Below are positions 35,558-44,316 of a DNA stretch of 64,000 nucleotides, one piece after another (within the stretch, counting starts at the first letter, position 1; the number at the start of each line of letters is the position of its first letter). The stretch is from Rosistilla ulvae (GTDB lineage: Bacteria > Planctomycetota > Planctomycetia > Pirellulales > Pirellulaceae). Made by a program: the position numbers and the translations under genes. The stretch covers positions 1,674,001 to 1,738,000 of the forward strand of contig NZ_CP036261.1 in the NCBI RefSeq assembly GCF_007741475.1, in the 5' to 3' direction. The notes beneath the pieces were generated by a model. The model worked only from the letters and a program-made list of their open reading frames with translations, was not told where the DNA came from and made no database searches.

Positions 35558-36625
35558 TTACCGTTGGAAGATCGGCAGCAGGCTGCGGGGAGTGTTTAAT
35601 ATGATGCAGGCCATTGCGGTGGCGTAGGTTCGGTCGGTGTAATCGAGCCAGCTGCCGTCGTTTAATTGTGCCGACAACAGGATGTCTCGCAGCTGTTCGT
35701 ACCAAGCTTTCCATTCGGAGCCGCCTCGCTGCCAGAGGGCCTGTACCGAATAATAGTGTGCGTAAAAGAAGTAGTTGTTGCGTTGGGGCGAGAAGTTGTG
35801 ACCGGCTCGATTGCTGAGGAAATCGTAGCCGTCGTCGAGCTCTTTTCCGCGGTAGCGCCCCGCGTTTTGAAGAGCCACGATCGCGCCGGCGGTCAGCGGG
35901 AATCGGCTCTCCCCGCCGGTCAATTGGTACATGAATCCGCCGTCGGGATTTTGGCATCGCCGCACGTAATCGACTGCTCTTTCGATCGTCTCTCCCGGAA
36001 CGAAGGTCCCCGCGTTGCGAGCCGCTCGCAAAGCCATCATCTGGCAAATCGTAACCGACAGATCGGCGTCGCGCGGCTCGGGTTCATAGCGCCAGCCCCC
36101 TTCGCTGTTCTGCGACCGGACGATCAAATCGACAGCGTTGTTCAACTTGCGTTGCAGGTCCTTGCGGTCGCTGGTCCCATAGATTTCGGCGAGGAACAGC
36201 GTGGCAAAGCCGTGGCCGTACATCGCCCCGCGGCTTACCGATTCGCGTCGGATGATGAATCCCGTTTCGTCTTCACACGCATTGGCGATGTAGTCGACGC
36301 AGCGATCCAGCGCCGCGCCGTGCGGGCCGCGGTCGGGCAGACTGCCTCGCGACAGCATCGCCAGCCCGGCCAAGCTGACTACCGCGACGTTGCGTCCCAG
36401 ACCGGTGCCACGGCCATCGCCAAAGCTGCCGTCGGCGGTTTGACGCGCGACCAGCGAGCTGAGTCCGCGATCGATCGCAATCGAGACGGCGGGCGTGTAG
36501 AGCGGATCGTCGCCCGTTTGAGCCACGGCCGCGGCGGGCAAGGTCGCTGCGGTGAGCAAGCCGATCGATCGGCCGATCAGATCGCGCCGCGAGATCGTTT
36601 CGTTCCGTGCGAGGTGGGTGGTCAA
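35558..36625 (-). CDS. Tat-exported squalene-cyclase-like toroid protein
   Basis: 355 residues when started at TTG 36623-36625, which overlaps the upstream stop as TTGA and puts the twin-arginine signal (SRRDLIGRSIGLLTAATLP, R13-R14) at the N-terminus. Toroid repeats follow: GLSSLVARQTADGSFGDG, YGHGFATLFLAEIYGTSD, SQNSEGGWRYEPEPRDADLS, RRCQNPDGGFMYQLTGGE and AQLNDGSWLDYTDRTYATAM, ending LLPIFQR. Very similar in architecture to 14993-16045. No cyclase DxDD motif. Coupled to the Q-rich secreted protein gene. Its 3' end is duplicated downstream. Confidence 0.9.
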   Translation of the reverse strand: MTTHLARNETISRRDLIGRSIGLLTAATLPAAAVAQTGDDPLYTPAVSIAIDRGLSSLVARQTADGSFGDGRGTGLGRNVAVVSLAGLAMLSRGSLPDRGPHGAALDRCVDYIANACEDETGFIIRRESVSRGAMYGHGFATLFLAEIYGTSDRKDLQRKLNNAVDLIVRSQNSEGGWRYEPEPRDADLSVTICQMMALRAARNAGTFVPGETIERAVDYVRRCQNPDGGFMYQLTGGESRFPLTAGAIVALQNAGRYRGKELDDGYDFLSNRAGHNFSPQRNNYFFYAHYYSVQALWQRGGSEWKAWYEQLRDILLSAQLNDGSWLDYTDRTYATAMACIILNTPRSLLPIFQR

Positions 36626-37404
36626 GGTTTCGCATCCGAACCGGAGGAGAGTTGGCGGAAGTATTCGGTGATCGCATCGCGATAACGGGGCAGAAACTTT
36701 TCGGGCAGCGTCGCCTGCAGCTCGCCACGAATCCGCTCGGGCAAGTGTCCCCACACCGCTTCCCGCATTCCTTGCAAAGGGCCCGCGTTGACGATCACGT
36801 CGGTGCTGCTGCCGACTTCGGATCCGGGCTGCGTTCCCAGTTCGGATTGCTGCGGTTGCTGGCTCTCGCGGTTCGGATCGGTCTCCGGTTTCTGGGGCCC
36901 CGCCTGCGACATCTGCTGTTGCTCGCTACGCTGCGACGACTGGGATTGGTCTTGATCGGCGTTTTCCGCCGATTGATCGACGATCGTCTGCAGCATTTCC
37001 AACGCCCGTCGCTGGGCGGCTTGCGTTGCCGGTCCGGCATCACCGTTGCCAAGCCCCGCGATCGCTTGCTGCATTTCGCGATCGACAGCCTGCAGCGTTT
37101 GCAGCATGGCATCGACAGGCTCTGCGGCGGCTTGTGGGGCGTCGGTTTCAGGTTCCGGCTTGTCGTTCGTTTCCGCTTCGGCTTGCATCGCCTCGTCCAA
37201 TAAACCGTCCAGATCGCCCAGCAGATCGGCAGCCGGCGGCGGTTGGTCGCCGCTTGGTTCCGGCGGTTGGGCATGAGCGATGCCAGCTAACCCGGCGACC
37301 GCGAGAATGAACGACGCCATGAACGCGACAGTCGCGATGCAGCGGAGGCGATTCGCAGTCGATGCTTTGCTCACGGGGAAGTTGTCCTTGCGGGGCGGAT
37401 TCAC
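36622..37404 (-). CDS. Secreted Gln/Pro-rich protein, planctomycete-type
   Basis: Not recognised. 260 residues with an N-terminal hydrophobic signal (CIATVAFMASFILAVAGLAGIAHA). The middle (~50-200) is low-complexity, rich in Gln, Ala, Pro and Glu. The last ~40 residues are conserved-looking: WGHLPERIRGELQATLPEKF and YRDAITEYFRQLS. The start is GTG at 37404; an internal GTG at 37374 is possible. The stop forms a TTGA overlap with the Tat toroid gene, so both are probably made together and work outside the cytoplasm. Confidence 0.8.
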   Translation of the reverse strand: MNPPRKDNFPVSKASTANRLRCIATVAFMASFILAVAGLAGIAHAQPPEPSGDQPPPAADLLGDLDGLLDEAMQAEAETNDKPEPETDAPQAAAEPVDAMLQTLQAVDREMQQAIAGLGNGDAGPATQAAQRRALEMLQTIVDQSAENADQDQSQSSQRSEQQQMSQAGPQKPETDPNRESQQPQQSELGTQPGSEVGSSTDVIVNAGPLQGMREAVWGHLPERIRGELQATLPEKFLPRYRDAITEYFRQLSSGSDAKP

Positions 37405-37502
37405 GTTTTGGCGGTTCGTGTTATTGTAGCAGTTTGCTGCGATTTGAACTGGGGACGGTCCCGGCCGATCGGAATTCGAAGCTGGGGATTTTTGTCAACG
37501 TT

Positions 37503-38183
37503 ATGTTTGGTTTGGACGTTCGCTTGCAAGCTGTCTTCGATCAGGTCCGTTGCCCGACGCATGTCGACGTCGGTTCGGATCACGCGCGGCTGTTGGCGGC
37601 ACTGCTGAAAAGTGGCCGGATCGAGCGTGGGATCGCTATCGAAAACAAGCAGCAGCCGTTTGTGAACTCTCGTCGTCGGTTGGCGAACCTGGCCGCTGAC
37701 GTTCGCTTTGGCGATGGACTGGCGGTCCTGGAAGCGGGCGAAGCGGAGAGCTTGAGCATTTGTGGGATGGGCGCCGAGAGCATCGTGCAGGTCCTGGAAG
37801 CGTTCCCCGATCGCGTCCCACCACGCGTCTTCTTGCAGCCGAATCGGCAGCCCGAATTGGTGCGCCGGTGGGGATTGCGCGGCGGTTTTCATTTGGTCGA
37901 CGAACGGATCGCCTGCGGCCATTGGCCCTATTCGATCCTCACGTTTCAGCGCGCTGCCGATCGGGACGACCCGGCTTACGATGGCGTCGATCGCGATGCG
38001 GCACTACTGTTTGGTCCGCTGAATCTGCGACGCCGGTCTGCGGTTCTGGAGCGGGTGCTGCGCGAAGAGCTGGAATATTTACAGCGATTCGATCGGATGG
38101 AACCGGCCGGAATCCGGCGTCGCGAAACGATCGAAGCGGTGCTGGCGACGTGGTCGGAGACGCCAGCGACGCAGACGCGATAA
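37503..38183 (+). CDS. trmK: TrmK-like tRNA (adenine-N1)-methyltransferase
   Basis: SAM-dependent methyltransferase of the TrmK/DUF633 family (m1A22 of tRNA in Bacillus). 226 residues from ATG 37503. Rossmann motif I THVDVGSDHARL (19-30), motif II GIAIENKQQPF, DGLAVLEAGEAESLSICGMG and FLQPNRQPELVRRW match the family. The start was chosen just before motif I, as usual for TrmK; the open frame upstream has no homology features. Its activity in planctomycetes has not been tested. Confidence 0.82.
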   Translation: MFGLDVRLQAVFDQVRCPTHVDVGSDHARLLAALLKSGRIERGIAIENKQQPFVNSRRRLANLAADVRFGDGLAVLEAGEAESLSICGMGAESIVQVLEAFPDRVPPRVFLQPNRQPELVRRWGLRGGFHLVDERIACGHWPYSILTFQRAADRDDPAYDGVDRDAALLFGPLNLRRRSAVLERVLREELEYLQRFDRMEPAGIRRRETIEAVLATWSETPATQTR

Positions 38184-38356
38184 CAGTAGTCCGCGGCGTT
38201 GCGTGAAGTTGGGAACCGCTGGCGAGCAAAAATCTGCTTTGTTTTTGACTCTTGGGAATCGTCGTCGAATGTACGACGCAGTTGGGCGTGTTAAAGTGAC
38301 GCCACCGGTTGTCCGACAGCTCGTCCTCCCGCCCACCATCGCAGAGAACTCTCCTC

Positions 38357-39949
38357 ATGCAAACGCTCGACTATATCGTCATCGTTGTCTATTTGGTCGT
38401 GATGATGGGAATGGGGATGCATTTTGGCCGCGGGCAATCGCGCCGTGAGTTTTTTGCCGCCGGCGGTTCGATGGGCTGGATGGTGGTCGGGCTGAGCGTG
38501 ATGGCGACGCTGTTTTCATCGAACAGCTTTGCGATGTATCCATCGGTTGGCTACGGCGACAGCTTGCGTGTCGGGATGATGTTGGTGGGGGCGACGTTGA
38601 TGTCGCCGATCGTGATTTGGGTTTTCATTCCCGTCTATTCGCGATTGAACTGCACGACGGCGTACGAATATCTGGAGCGTCGGTTCCATGTTTCGATCCG
38701 CTGTCTGGCCAGCGGTTTGTTTATCTTGTTGCGAATCGGGTGGATGGCGTCGGCGACGTTTGCGGCTTCGTTGGTGATCGCCAGCGTCTCGCAGGTGCCG
38801 CAAGTCACGGTCATCCTGTCGCTGGGAGCCGTCTCGATTCTGTATACGATGGTCGGTGGATTGCGAGCGGTGATGTGGACCGACGTGCTGCAGTTCTTTG
38901 TTTTTGCCGGGACGATTCTCGTCGCCCTTTCGCTGCTGATCTACACCAGCGGGATCGGCTTCACCCAATCGATCAGCAGTTATTTCGAAGGCCGCTCCAG
39001 TATGTTGGTCGACTGGACCCCTTCGATGACGCTCAAGCATGGCAGTTGGGCGGTGCTGATCGGTACGTTCCTGGAAGCCCTGTCGGCCTTTGGTGCCGAC
39101 CAAGTCGCGGTGCAGCGGTACATCTCTGCCAAGTCGGAACGGACATCGCAGATCGGTTACCTGGTGAATCTGATCGGGATGTGGTTGGTGATCCCCGGCC
39201 TGCTTTTGATTGGCGTCGGGCTGTTTGCGTTTTATGGCGAAAACCCCGCTGAATTGCAGCCGCTGGTGCAAGGCGTGAGCGTGGGCGAGCTGCCGTCGCC
39301 GCTCGAATCGGTTGCGATGCGCGATGCGGTCTTGGCGGCGGGAGTGCAGGACAAGGTCTTTCCCGAGTTTGCGCGAATGCACTTTCCACCGGGGATGGTG
39401 GGATTGTTTCTTGTTGCGTTGATGGCGGCGGTGATGTCCAGCATCGACTCGGGTATCCACTCGGTCACGACGGCGATCATCGTCGATTTTCGCGACCGTT
39501 TGATGCCCTCGTGGAAGCCCGATGACAGTGCCCACGACGTTGGATTGATCCGTGGTTTGTTAGTCGTCGTCGGTGTGTTGAGCGTCACGTTGGCTTGTTT
39601 TGTCGGGCCGCTTGGCGATGTGTTCGACATCGCCAAGAAACTGACAGCCTCCTTCGGCGGCCCGCTGTTGGCTGTCTTTATCCTCGCCTTTTTCTCGCGC
39701 AAAGCCCGCGCTGCGGCGGTCTTTCCGGGGACGTTGATCGCTGCCGCAGCAACGATGGCGATGATGTATCATTTCGACCAGTGGTTCTCGATGTGGTTCT
39801 GGCCAGTTGGGTTTGGATTGACGTTGGTGTTGTGCTTTGTCATCAATCTCTGCTTGCCGCGGACAGCCGGATCGGGTGAAGAACCGTTAACCTTTGCAAC
39901 CGTGATGCGACAAAACCCCAAGCGTGAGCAGGAGCTTCCGTCCGAATGA
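38357..39949 (+). CDS. Sodium:solute symporter (SSS family)
   Basis: 530-residue inner-membrane transporter with about 13 hydrophobic helices, starting LDYIVIVVYLVVMMGMGMHFGRG and containing the SSS blocks FFAAGGSMGWMVVGLSVMAT, GADQVAVQRYISAKSERTSQ and LVALMAAVMSSIDSGIHSV. ATG 38357 was chosen since it begins TM1; an upstream ATG adds a Ser/Arg-rich extension. The stop overlaps the creatininase start (ATGA), so transport and hydrolysis of the same small amide or amine are likely coupled. The substrate is unknown. Confidence 0.94.
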   Translation: MQTLDYIVIVVYLVVMMGMGMHFGRGQSRREFFAAGGSMGWMVVGLSVMATLFSSNSFAMYPSVGYGDSLRVGMMLVGATLMSPIVIWVFIPVYSRLNCTTAYEYLERRFHVSIRCLASGLFILLRIGWMASATFAASLVIASVSQVPQVTVILSLGAVSILYTMVGGLRAVMWTDVLQFFVFAGTILVALSLLIYTSGIGFTQSISSYFEGRSSMLVDWTPSMTLKHGSWAVLIGTFLEALSAFGADQVAVQRYISAKSERTSQIGYLVNLIGMWLVIPGLLLIGVGLFAFYGENPAELQPLVQGVSVGELPSPLESVAMRDAVLAAGVQDKVFPEFARMHFPPGMVGLFLVALMAAVMSSIDSGIHSVTTAIIVDFRDRLMPSWKPDDSAHDVGLIRGLLVVVGVLSVTLACFVGPLGDVFDIAKKLTASFGGPLLAVFILAFFSRKARAAAVFPGTLIAAAATMAMMYHFDQWFSMWFWPVGFGLTLVLCFVINLCLPRTAGSGEEPLTFATVMRQNPKREQELPSE

Positions 39950-40692
39950 AATTCTTGAATTCAACTGCCCCGGCCATCCGGGCGCTCGATCGTCAGCAGA
40001 CCTTGGTCGTCTTTCCGACCGCGGCGGTCGAACAGCATGGCCCTCACCTGCCCTGCGGCACCGATACGTTGATCAGCGACGCGATCGCCGACGCGGTGGA
40101 AGCTCGGGCGCCCGATCGCGTCTTGCGTCTGCCGACTCAGTGGATCGGAGCCAGTGCGCATCATCGGCGTCTCGGAGCGACGTTGGACAGCGAGTTGCCA
40201 ACGTACATCCAACTGTTGTGCCAGACGTTGCAGCCGCTGTTGGAGATGGGATTCTGCCGTTTTCTGATCCTCAACGGACACGGTGGCAACATCGATCCGA
40301 TGCGCGTCGCGGTGCGTCAGTTGCAGTCGCAGTGGCCCGATCGGCTGTTGGCGGCGGCTTCTTATTGGTCGATCGCCGAGTCGGTGATCGCCGATCATTT
40401 GACGGGCGAAGATAAAGCGGTTGGCCACGCGTGCGAAGCCGAAACGGCGTTGATCCTGCATCTGCGTCCGGAGCTTGTCGACACTGCGGCCGTCGAGTCG
40501 GCGATGGGATGGAAGCCCGACGCGGTCGAAGGAATGTTCATCTGCCGGGACATGAAGCAGCGAACCGCCGCTGGAGCGACGGGCCGCCCCGATCTGGCGA
40601 CTGCGGAACAGGGACGCCAGATGTTCGAAGGAATCGTCGATCGAGTGAGTGTTGCCGTCGACCGATTATTGGCCGAACCGTTGCCCAGTTAG
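39946..40692 (+). CDS. Creatininase family amidohydrolase
   Basis: 248-residue cytoplasmic metal-dependent amidohydrolase. Metal-binding residues of the family are seen in VEQHGPHLPCGTD (E29, H31, H34, D40) and NGHGGNID; HHRRLGATL and KAVGHACEAETAL complete the active site. Members include creatininase, MftE and FAPy-deformylase-type enzymes; no mycofactocin genes are nearby. Translationally coupled (ATGA) to the SSS symporter, suggesting a two-gene uptake and degradation unit. Confidence 0.93.
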   Translation: MKFLNSTAPAIRALDRQQTLVVFPTAAVEQHGPHLPCGTDTLISDAIADAVEARAPDRVLRLPTQWIGASAHHRRLGATLDSELPTYIQLLCQTLQPLLEMGFCRFLILNGHGGNIDPMRVAVRQLQSQWPDRLLAAASYWSIAESVIADHLTGEDKAVGHACEAETALILHLRPELVDTAAVESAMGWKPDAVEGMFICRDMKQRTAAGATGRPDLATAEQGRQMFEGIVDRVSVAVDRLLAEPLPS

Positions 40693-40732
40693 CCGACGAC
40701 GCGCGTGTCGAGGGCCTCCGACGCGTGTTGGC

Positions 40733-40826
40733 GTTTAACCGCGTGGGCAACGCCCCGCGGTTTGAAGTTCTTCAGATAGGATCGGCTTGGGGGAGAACGC
40801 GCGGCCCGCTGGGCACGCGGTTAAAC
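40733..40826. repeat. 94-bp element with 13-bp terminal inverted repeats
   Basis: GTTTAACCGCGTG (40733-40745) and CACGCGGTTAAAC (40814-40826) are perfect inverted repeats. The interior contains CCGCGTGGGC...GCCCCGCGG pairing and GCGCGGCCCGCTGGG. A related but degenerate element is at 16917-16982. No ORF, so it is a non-autonomous repeat located between convergent genes. Confidence 0.7.
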
Positions 40827-40874
40827 AATCCACCGGTAGACACGCGAGCTATATAGCTTTCGGCCCTTTGCCCT

Positions 40875-42275
40875 TTATTTGCTCGACGTTTCAGCGGGCT
40901 GCGGTTTGGGGGCCGCCAGTTGCTTGGCGACTTCACCGGCGATCATGTTCTCGATTTTTTCGGACCACAGGCCGGGGATGCCGTAGTAGACGTTCGATCC
41001 GCCCCCTTCGTAGCCTCCTTCGTTGAGGACGCGGCGCGAGGGGATGTAGGCCATTACGTCGTTGCTGTATCCGGCAACCCAGATCATCGTCGGGCTATCG
41101 TCCGGCGTGCCGGCGGCTGTCGATTTCAGCCGCAGCGCGTAATCGACGACGACTTCGCCGCCCAGGAAGACCATCCGAATGTCGTTGCCAATTTTCCAGC
41201 TGGCGACCGGATAGGGATAGGTTTCGTCGAGCGTTTTCGCGTTGCCCAGTCGACCCAAAATGTATTCCGCTCGGCCGCGTTCAAACTTGTTTTTTGTTGT
41301 CTCGCGGGTTTGGATCACTTCTTCAACCGTTGGCACATCGACCAACGGAAGGTCGAGTTCGGTGTAGCTGGTTTGCAGCGAGGATTCAACTGGGTGGACA
41401 AATCCTTCGACGACTTCGGCAACCGCTGTTCCCAATCGCTTGCCGTACTGTTGAGCCAATTCGATCGTTCGCCGTGGCAAGGGGTTTTGGTCGGCGCCGC
41501 AGCCCGCCCAGAACATCGCGATCGCTTCGGGGTAACGCTCTTCGACTTCGATCTGAGCGTAGCCGGGATAGTCGCCCGACCACTGATAGATGCCCAGCAC
41601 GGTGGCGTGACAAGCGTAACCGAAGACGACAGTGCGTAGCTTTTGATCGGCGTCGCGGACCAACAGGACGGGGACGTCGTGGTCGGAGGGGCCGTTCAGT
41701 TTTCCCTGGACTCGCAGGGCGGGGACATCGTTCTGAACGTTGTCGCGTCGGTTGACGGCGACGCTGCAGCGGCCGTTGCCCCAGGTGAGCCAACTGGGCT
41801 GGAGCGATTCAAAAGAAGAGTCGACGATCGATACGATCTTCTCGACCAACTGTTGCTCGTAATCGTCCAGTTGCTGCTTCTGCTCTTCCGGCACCTGTAC
41901 GTAATGCAGTGGTCCCAGGTTCGCACCGACAGCCGGCCCGGTGTGGGTGTGGGAGCAATTGATTGCGATCTGGTCGCGCGACAGATTGTGTTTCTTGCCG
42001 ATCTGGTCGCAGATTTTTGTCGCGGTGTCGCGATGGATGCCGACAAGGTCCAGAGTGATCAGGACGGCGGTGTGCCCCGCCGCGTCTTGCAGCACCAACG
42101 ACTTGGCCCACAGGTCAGTCAACTTGCCTTCGGCTGGATGGTCGCGGCCACCGTAGCCTGCCATCCAGATCGGTTCATCGGGAGTGATCGAGATCCGTGC
42201 CGAACCAGCTTGCCAGGGCTGAGCCGATGCGGAGAGTGGCAGTAACGCAAGGATGAAACATGTGAGCCATTTCAT
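40875..42275 (-). CDS. Neutral/alkaline ceramidase-like secreted hydrolase
   Basis: 466 residues with a signal peptide (MKWLTCFILALLPLSASA). It resembles the N-terminal catalytic domain of neutral/alkaline non-lysosomal ceramidases: AGSARISITPDEPIWMAGYG, ALVITLDL-like AVLITLDLVGIHRD, the metal-binding NCSHTHTGPAVGANL, GYACHATVLG and MFWAGCGADQNP. The C-terminal ceramidase domain is absent, as in most planctomycete homologues, so the real substrate may be another amide or ester. The start at 42273-42275 places the signal at the N-terminus. Monocistronic. Confidence 0.9.
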   Translation of the reverse strand: MKWLTCFILALLPLSASAQPWQAGSARISITPDEPIWMAGYGGRDHPAEGKLTDLWAKSLVLQDAAGHTAVLITLDLVGIHRDTATKICDQIGKKHNLSRDQIAINCSHTHTGPAVGANLGPLHYVQVPEEQKQQLDDYEQQLVEKIVSIVDSSFESLQPSWLTWGNGRCSVAVNRRDNVQNDVPALRVQGKLNGPSDHDVPVLLVRDADQKLRTVVFGYACHATVLGIYQWSGDYPGYAQIEVEERYPEAIAMFWAGCGADQNPLPRRTIELAQQYGKRLGTAVAEVVEGFVHPVESSLQTSYTELDLPLVDVPTVEEVIQTRETTKNKFERGRAEYILGRLGNAKTLDETYPYPVASWKIGNDIRMVFLGGEVVVDYALRLKSTAAGTPDDSPTMIWVAGYSNDVMAYIPSRRVLNEGGYEGGGSNVYYGIPGLWSEKIENMIAGEVAKQLAAPKPQPAETSSK

Positions 42276-42413
42276 GATGTGGGACCCTTTGGTTAAAAGG
42301 TTGTGTCGCGTATTAAAAACTGCGACGGCGGGAAAGGAAGGCAATGCGGCGGGGCGCATTGAGCCGGGAGGTGGGACGGCGAATCCTAGGAGATCACCGC
42401 GTTTTGTAGGTCG

Positions 42414-42435
42414 GATTCCGCGTCGCCGCGGAATC
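42414..42435. other. Perfect 9-bp hairpin
   Basis: GATTCCGCG (42414-42422), loop TCGC, CGCGGAATC (42427-42435). A compact stable hairpin downstream of the TPR gene without a T-run. Confidence 0.5.
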
Positions 42436-42486
42436 GCTTCAGGTCACGGCCGATGGGCCAATGCTGGATAAGAGCTTTCGGGCTTA

Positions 42487-42611
42487 GTGCAGCGTCAACA
42501 CTAAAATTTAAGGTAGTGGACGAGGTCACGAGTCCTTTCGCGCCAGAGATTATGGGGACTCGTGACCTCGTCCACTACCGTCAGTCCCAAAAACCAAAGT
42601 TTGACAAACCA
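42487..42611. repeat. Long-hairpin repeat, copy 1
   Basis: A 68-base core at 42512-42579 has perfect 24-base arms (42512-42535 and 42556-42579, beginning GGTAGTGGACGAGGTCACGA) around a 20-base loop. The core is an exact reverse complement of 51562-51629. Homology continues with some substitutions into both flanks (GTGCAGCGTCAA.ACTAAAAT at left, CAAAGTTTGAC.AACCA at right), giving an element of ~125 bases. No coding capacity. Confidence 0.85.
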
Positions 42612-42657
42612 ATAGGATCTCATCGAGGCGATGGGATCGATCGGCCGAGGCCAGGGA

Positions 42658-44316
42658 TCAGGTGTCGATGATATCTTCCGCCGAGAAGATCGGCGCTTTG
42701 TTCTCTTCGACGTTCTGTTCCTCTCGCCACGGCTTCTTGTTTTTGTAGCTGTCGAGTTCCTCTTGCAGTTGTTTCAACTGTTCGTGGCTATCCTCTTTGC
42801 CCAGGTCGACAGCTTTCTCGGACCATTCCAACGCTTTGTCGAAGTCGCCCGTTTCGGCGTACGCTGCGGCGAGTGTGCTGAGGATATGAGCCTGCTTGTA
42901 TTCGGTCAGCTTGGCCGCTTGTTCGGCCATTTCGAGCGAACGAGCGCCGTTGCGGACCGCGTCTTGAGGGCTGGTTGCCATCACCCAAGCCAGGTTGTTG
43001 AGGATCCCTGCTTTGCTCTCGTCGATCTCGATTTCGGCTTTCAGAGCCGCTTCGTAGTCTGCGATCGCTTCTTTGTGTTCGCCAACGCTCAGCCGCGTGT
43101 CAGCTCGGATTCGCAGGGCTCGCCAGTTGCCCGGTTCGCGGCGAATGACATCGGTGGTGACATCGATCGCTTTCCGCGGGCGGTTGTCCATTTGATAGAA
43201 CGATGCCAATTGGATCGCCCAGGTGGCGTTTTCGGGGAAGCTGCGGACCAACAGTTTCATGTCGTTGATCGCATCGGGCAGCCGTCCCTCTTCGGCCGAC
43301 AGGTAGGCTCGCAGCAGGACGCCCTGCACGCTGCCGGGATTCAATTCCATCGCTTTGTCCAAGTCGCGACGGGCCGCGGCGGTGTCGTCGCGGCTGAGAT
43401 AGATCTCGGCCCGAGCGAACAGCGATGCTGGATCGCGAGGCTGCAGTTCGATCGCTTTGTTGAGGTCCGCGATCGCTTCGTCCAGTTTGTCTTCGGTGCG
43501 ATAGATCGCCGCTCGCAATTGATACAGCGACGCATCGGGTTTGGCTTTCAATCCATCGTCGAGGATCGTCTTGGCTTCGTCCAATCGCTTCAGTTCGGCA
43601 AGCGCTTTGACCGCCGTCGCGGTGACGCGGGTGTTGGTCGGATCGACTTTCAGAACGTGTTGCAGGTCGGCGACCGCTTCGTCGAACTTCTGTTGTTGGA
43701 AATAGAACTGCGATCGGGCTTGGTAGGCTTCGATGTTCTCGCTGTTCGTTTCGATCGCCTTATTAATGTCGGCCAGCCGCGCTTCGATGTCGGTTTGCAT
43801 CAGCGCTCGCAGCATGTAGGCTTCGCTTTGCGCCTGTGGATCTTCTTGTAAAGACTCCACGGCTGCTGCGGCAGCTTTTAAAGCTCGGGTCCGGTCGCCG
43901 CCGGGCAACGCGTTCAAGCGGGCGATCAGCGTCTGCGCTTCGGCGAGCGCGGGATCGTTGTCGACAGCGGTCTCGAGGTGCTTGAGCGCTTCGCCACGCA
44001 GTTGAGCCAGATTTCCGGCTTGCGGTTGGCGGAACATCTGTTGAGCGATCGCCTTGCCCCGTTCCAACGCCACGCCAGCTAGCATCTGCTTGGCAAAGCC
44101 TTCGTTCTCTTTGTCCAATCCCTTGGCGAGAGCCGATTGCAACAGATCGCCGATCTTATTTAAGTCGTCCAGCGTCTTGGCGTCCAACCGCATGACCATC
44201 GCTTCGTCCAAATCGGGCTGTCCCTCGCCATCGGCAAAGGCCAGCGGGGCGGTTCCCCCAAGAATCGATAGCACTGCGAGCAGCAGCGGAACGCGAATAG
44301 CGTGGTGGAACAACAT
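42658..44316 (-). CDS. Secreted tetratricopeptide-repeat protein
   Basis: 552 residues. Signal peptide (MLFHHAIRVPLLLAVLSILGGTAPLAFA), then about ten TPR units across the whole mature part, for example AYQARSQFYFQQQKFDEAVA, LDEAIADLNKAIELQPRDPA and AARRDLDKAMELNPGS. The C-terminus is charged (KNKKPWREEQNVEENK). It probably acts as a periplasmic scaffold; no catalytic motif. ATG 44314-44316 has GGAGAGGG just upstream; the ATG 30 bases earlier lies inside that leader and is less likely. Confidence 0.9.
   Translation of the reverse strand: MLFHHAIRVPLLLAVLSILGGTAPLAFADGEGQPDLDEAMVMRLDAKTLDDLNKIGDLLQSALAKGLDKENEGFAKQMLAGVALERGKAIAQQMFRQPQAGNLAQLRGEALKHLETAVDNDPALAEAQTLIARLNALPGGDRTRALKAAAAAVESLQEDPQAQSEAYMLRALMQTDIEARLADINKAIETNSENIEAYQARSQFYFQQQKFDEAVADLQHVLKVDPTNTRVTATAVKALAELKRLDEAKTILDDGLKAKPDASLYQLRAAIYRTEDKLDEAIADLNKAIELQPRDPASLFARAEIYLSRDDTAAARRDLDKAMELNPGSVQGVLLRAYLSAEEGRLPDAINDMKLLVRSFPENATWAIQLASFYQMDNRPRKAIDVTTDVIRREPGNWRALRIRADTRLSVGEHKEAIADYEAALKAEIEIDESKAGILNNLAWVMATSPQDAVRNGARSLEMAEQAAKLTEYKQAHILSTLAAAYAETGDFDKALEWSEKAVDLGKEDSHEQLKQLQEELDSYKNKKPWREEQNVEENKAPIFSAEDIIDT

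Larger units (their letters stand above)
42276..42657. other. Gene-free region with two hairpin structures
   Basis: 382 bases between the TPR gene and the ceramidase-like gene (both minus strand). No gene seen. It holds a short perfect palindrome (42414-42435) and the long-hairpin repeat (42487-42611), listed separately. Confidence 0.65.

Noticed and set aside
35001-35590. CRISPR-like array from repeated CACTGGC motifs
   Set aside because: There are only two large imperfect units, no regular short repeat-spacer pattern and no cas genes.
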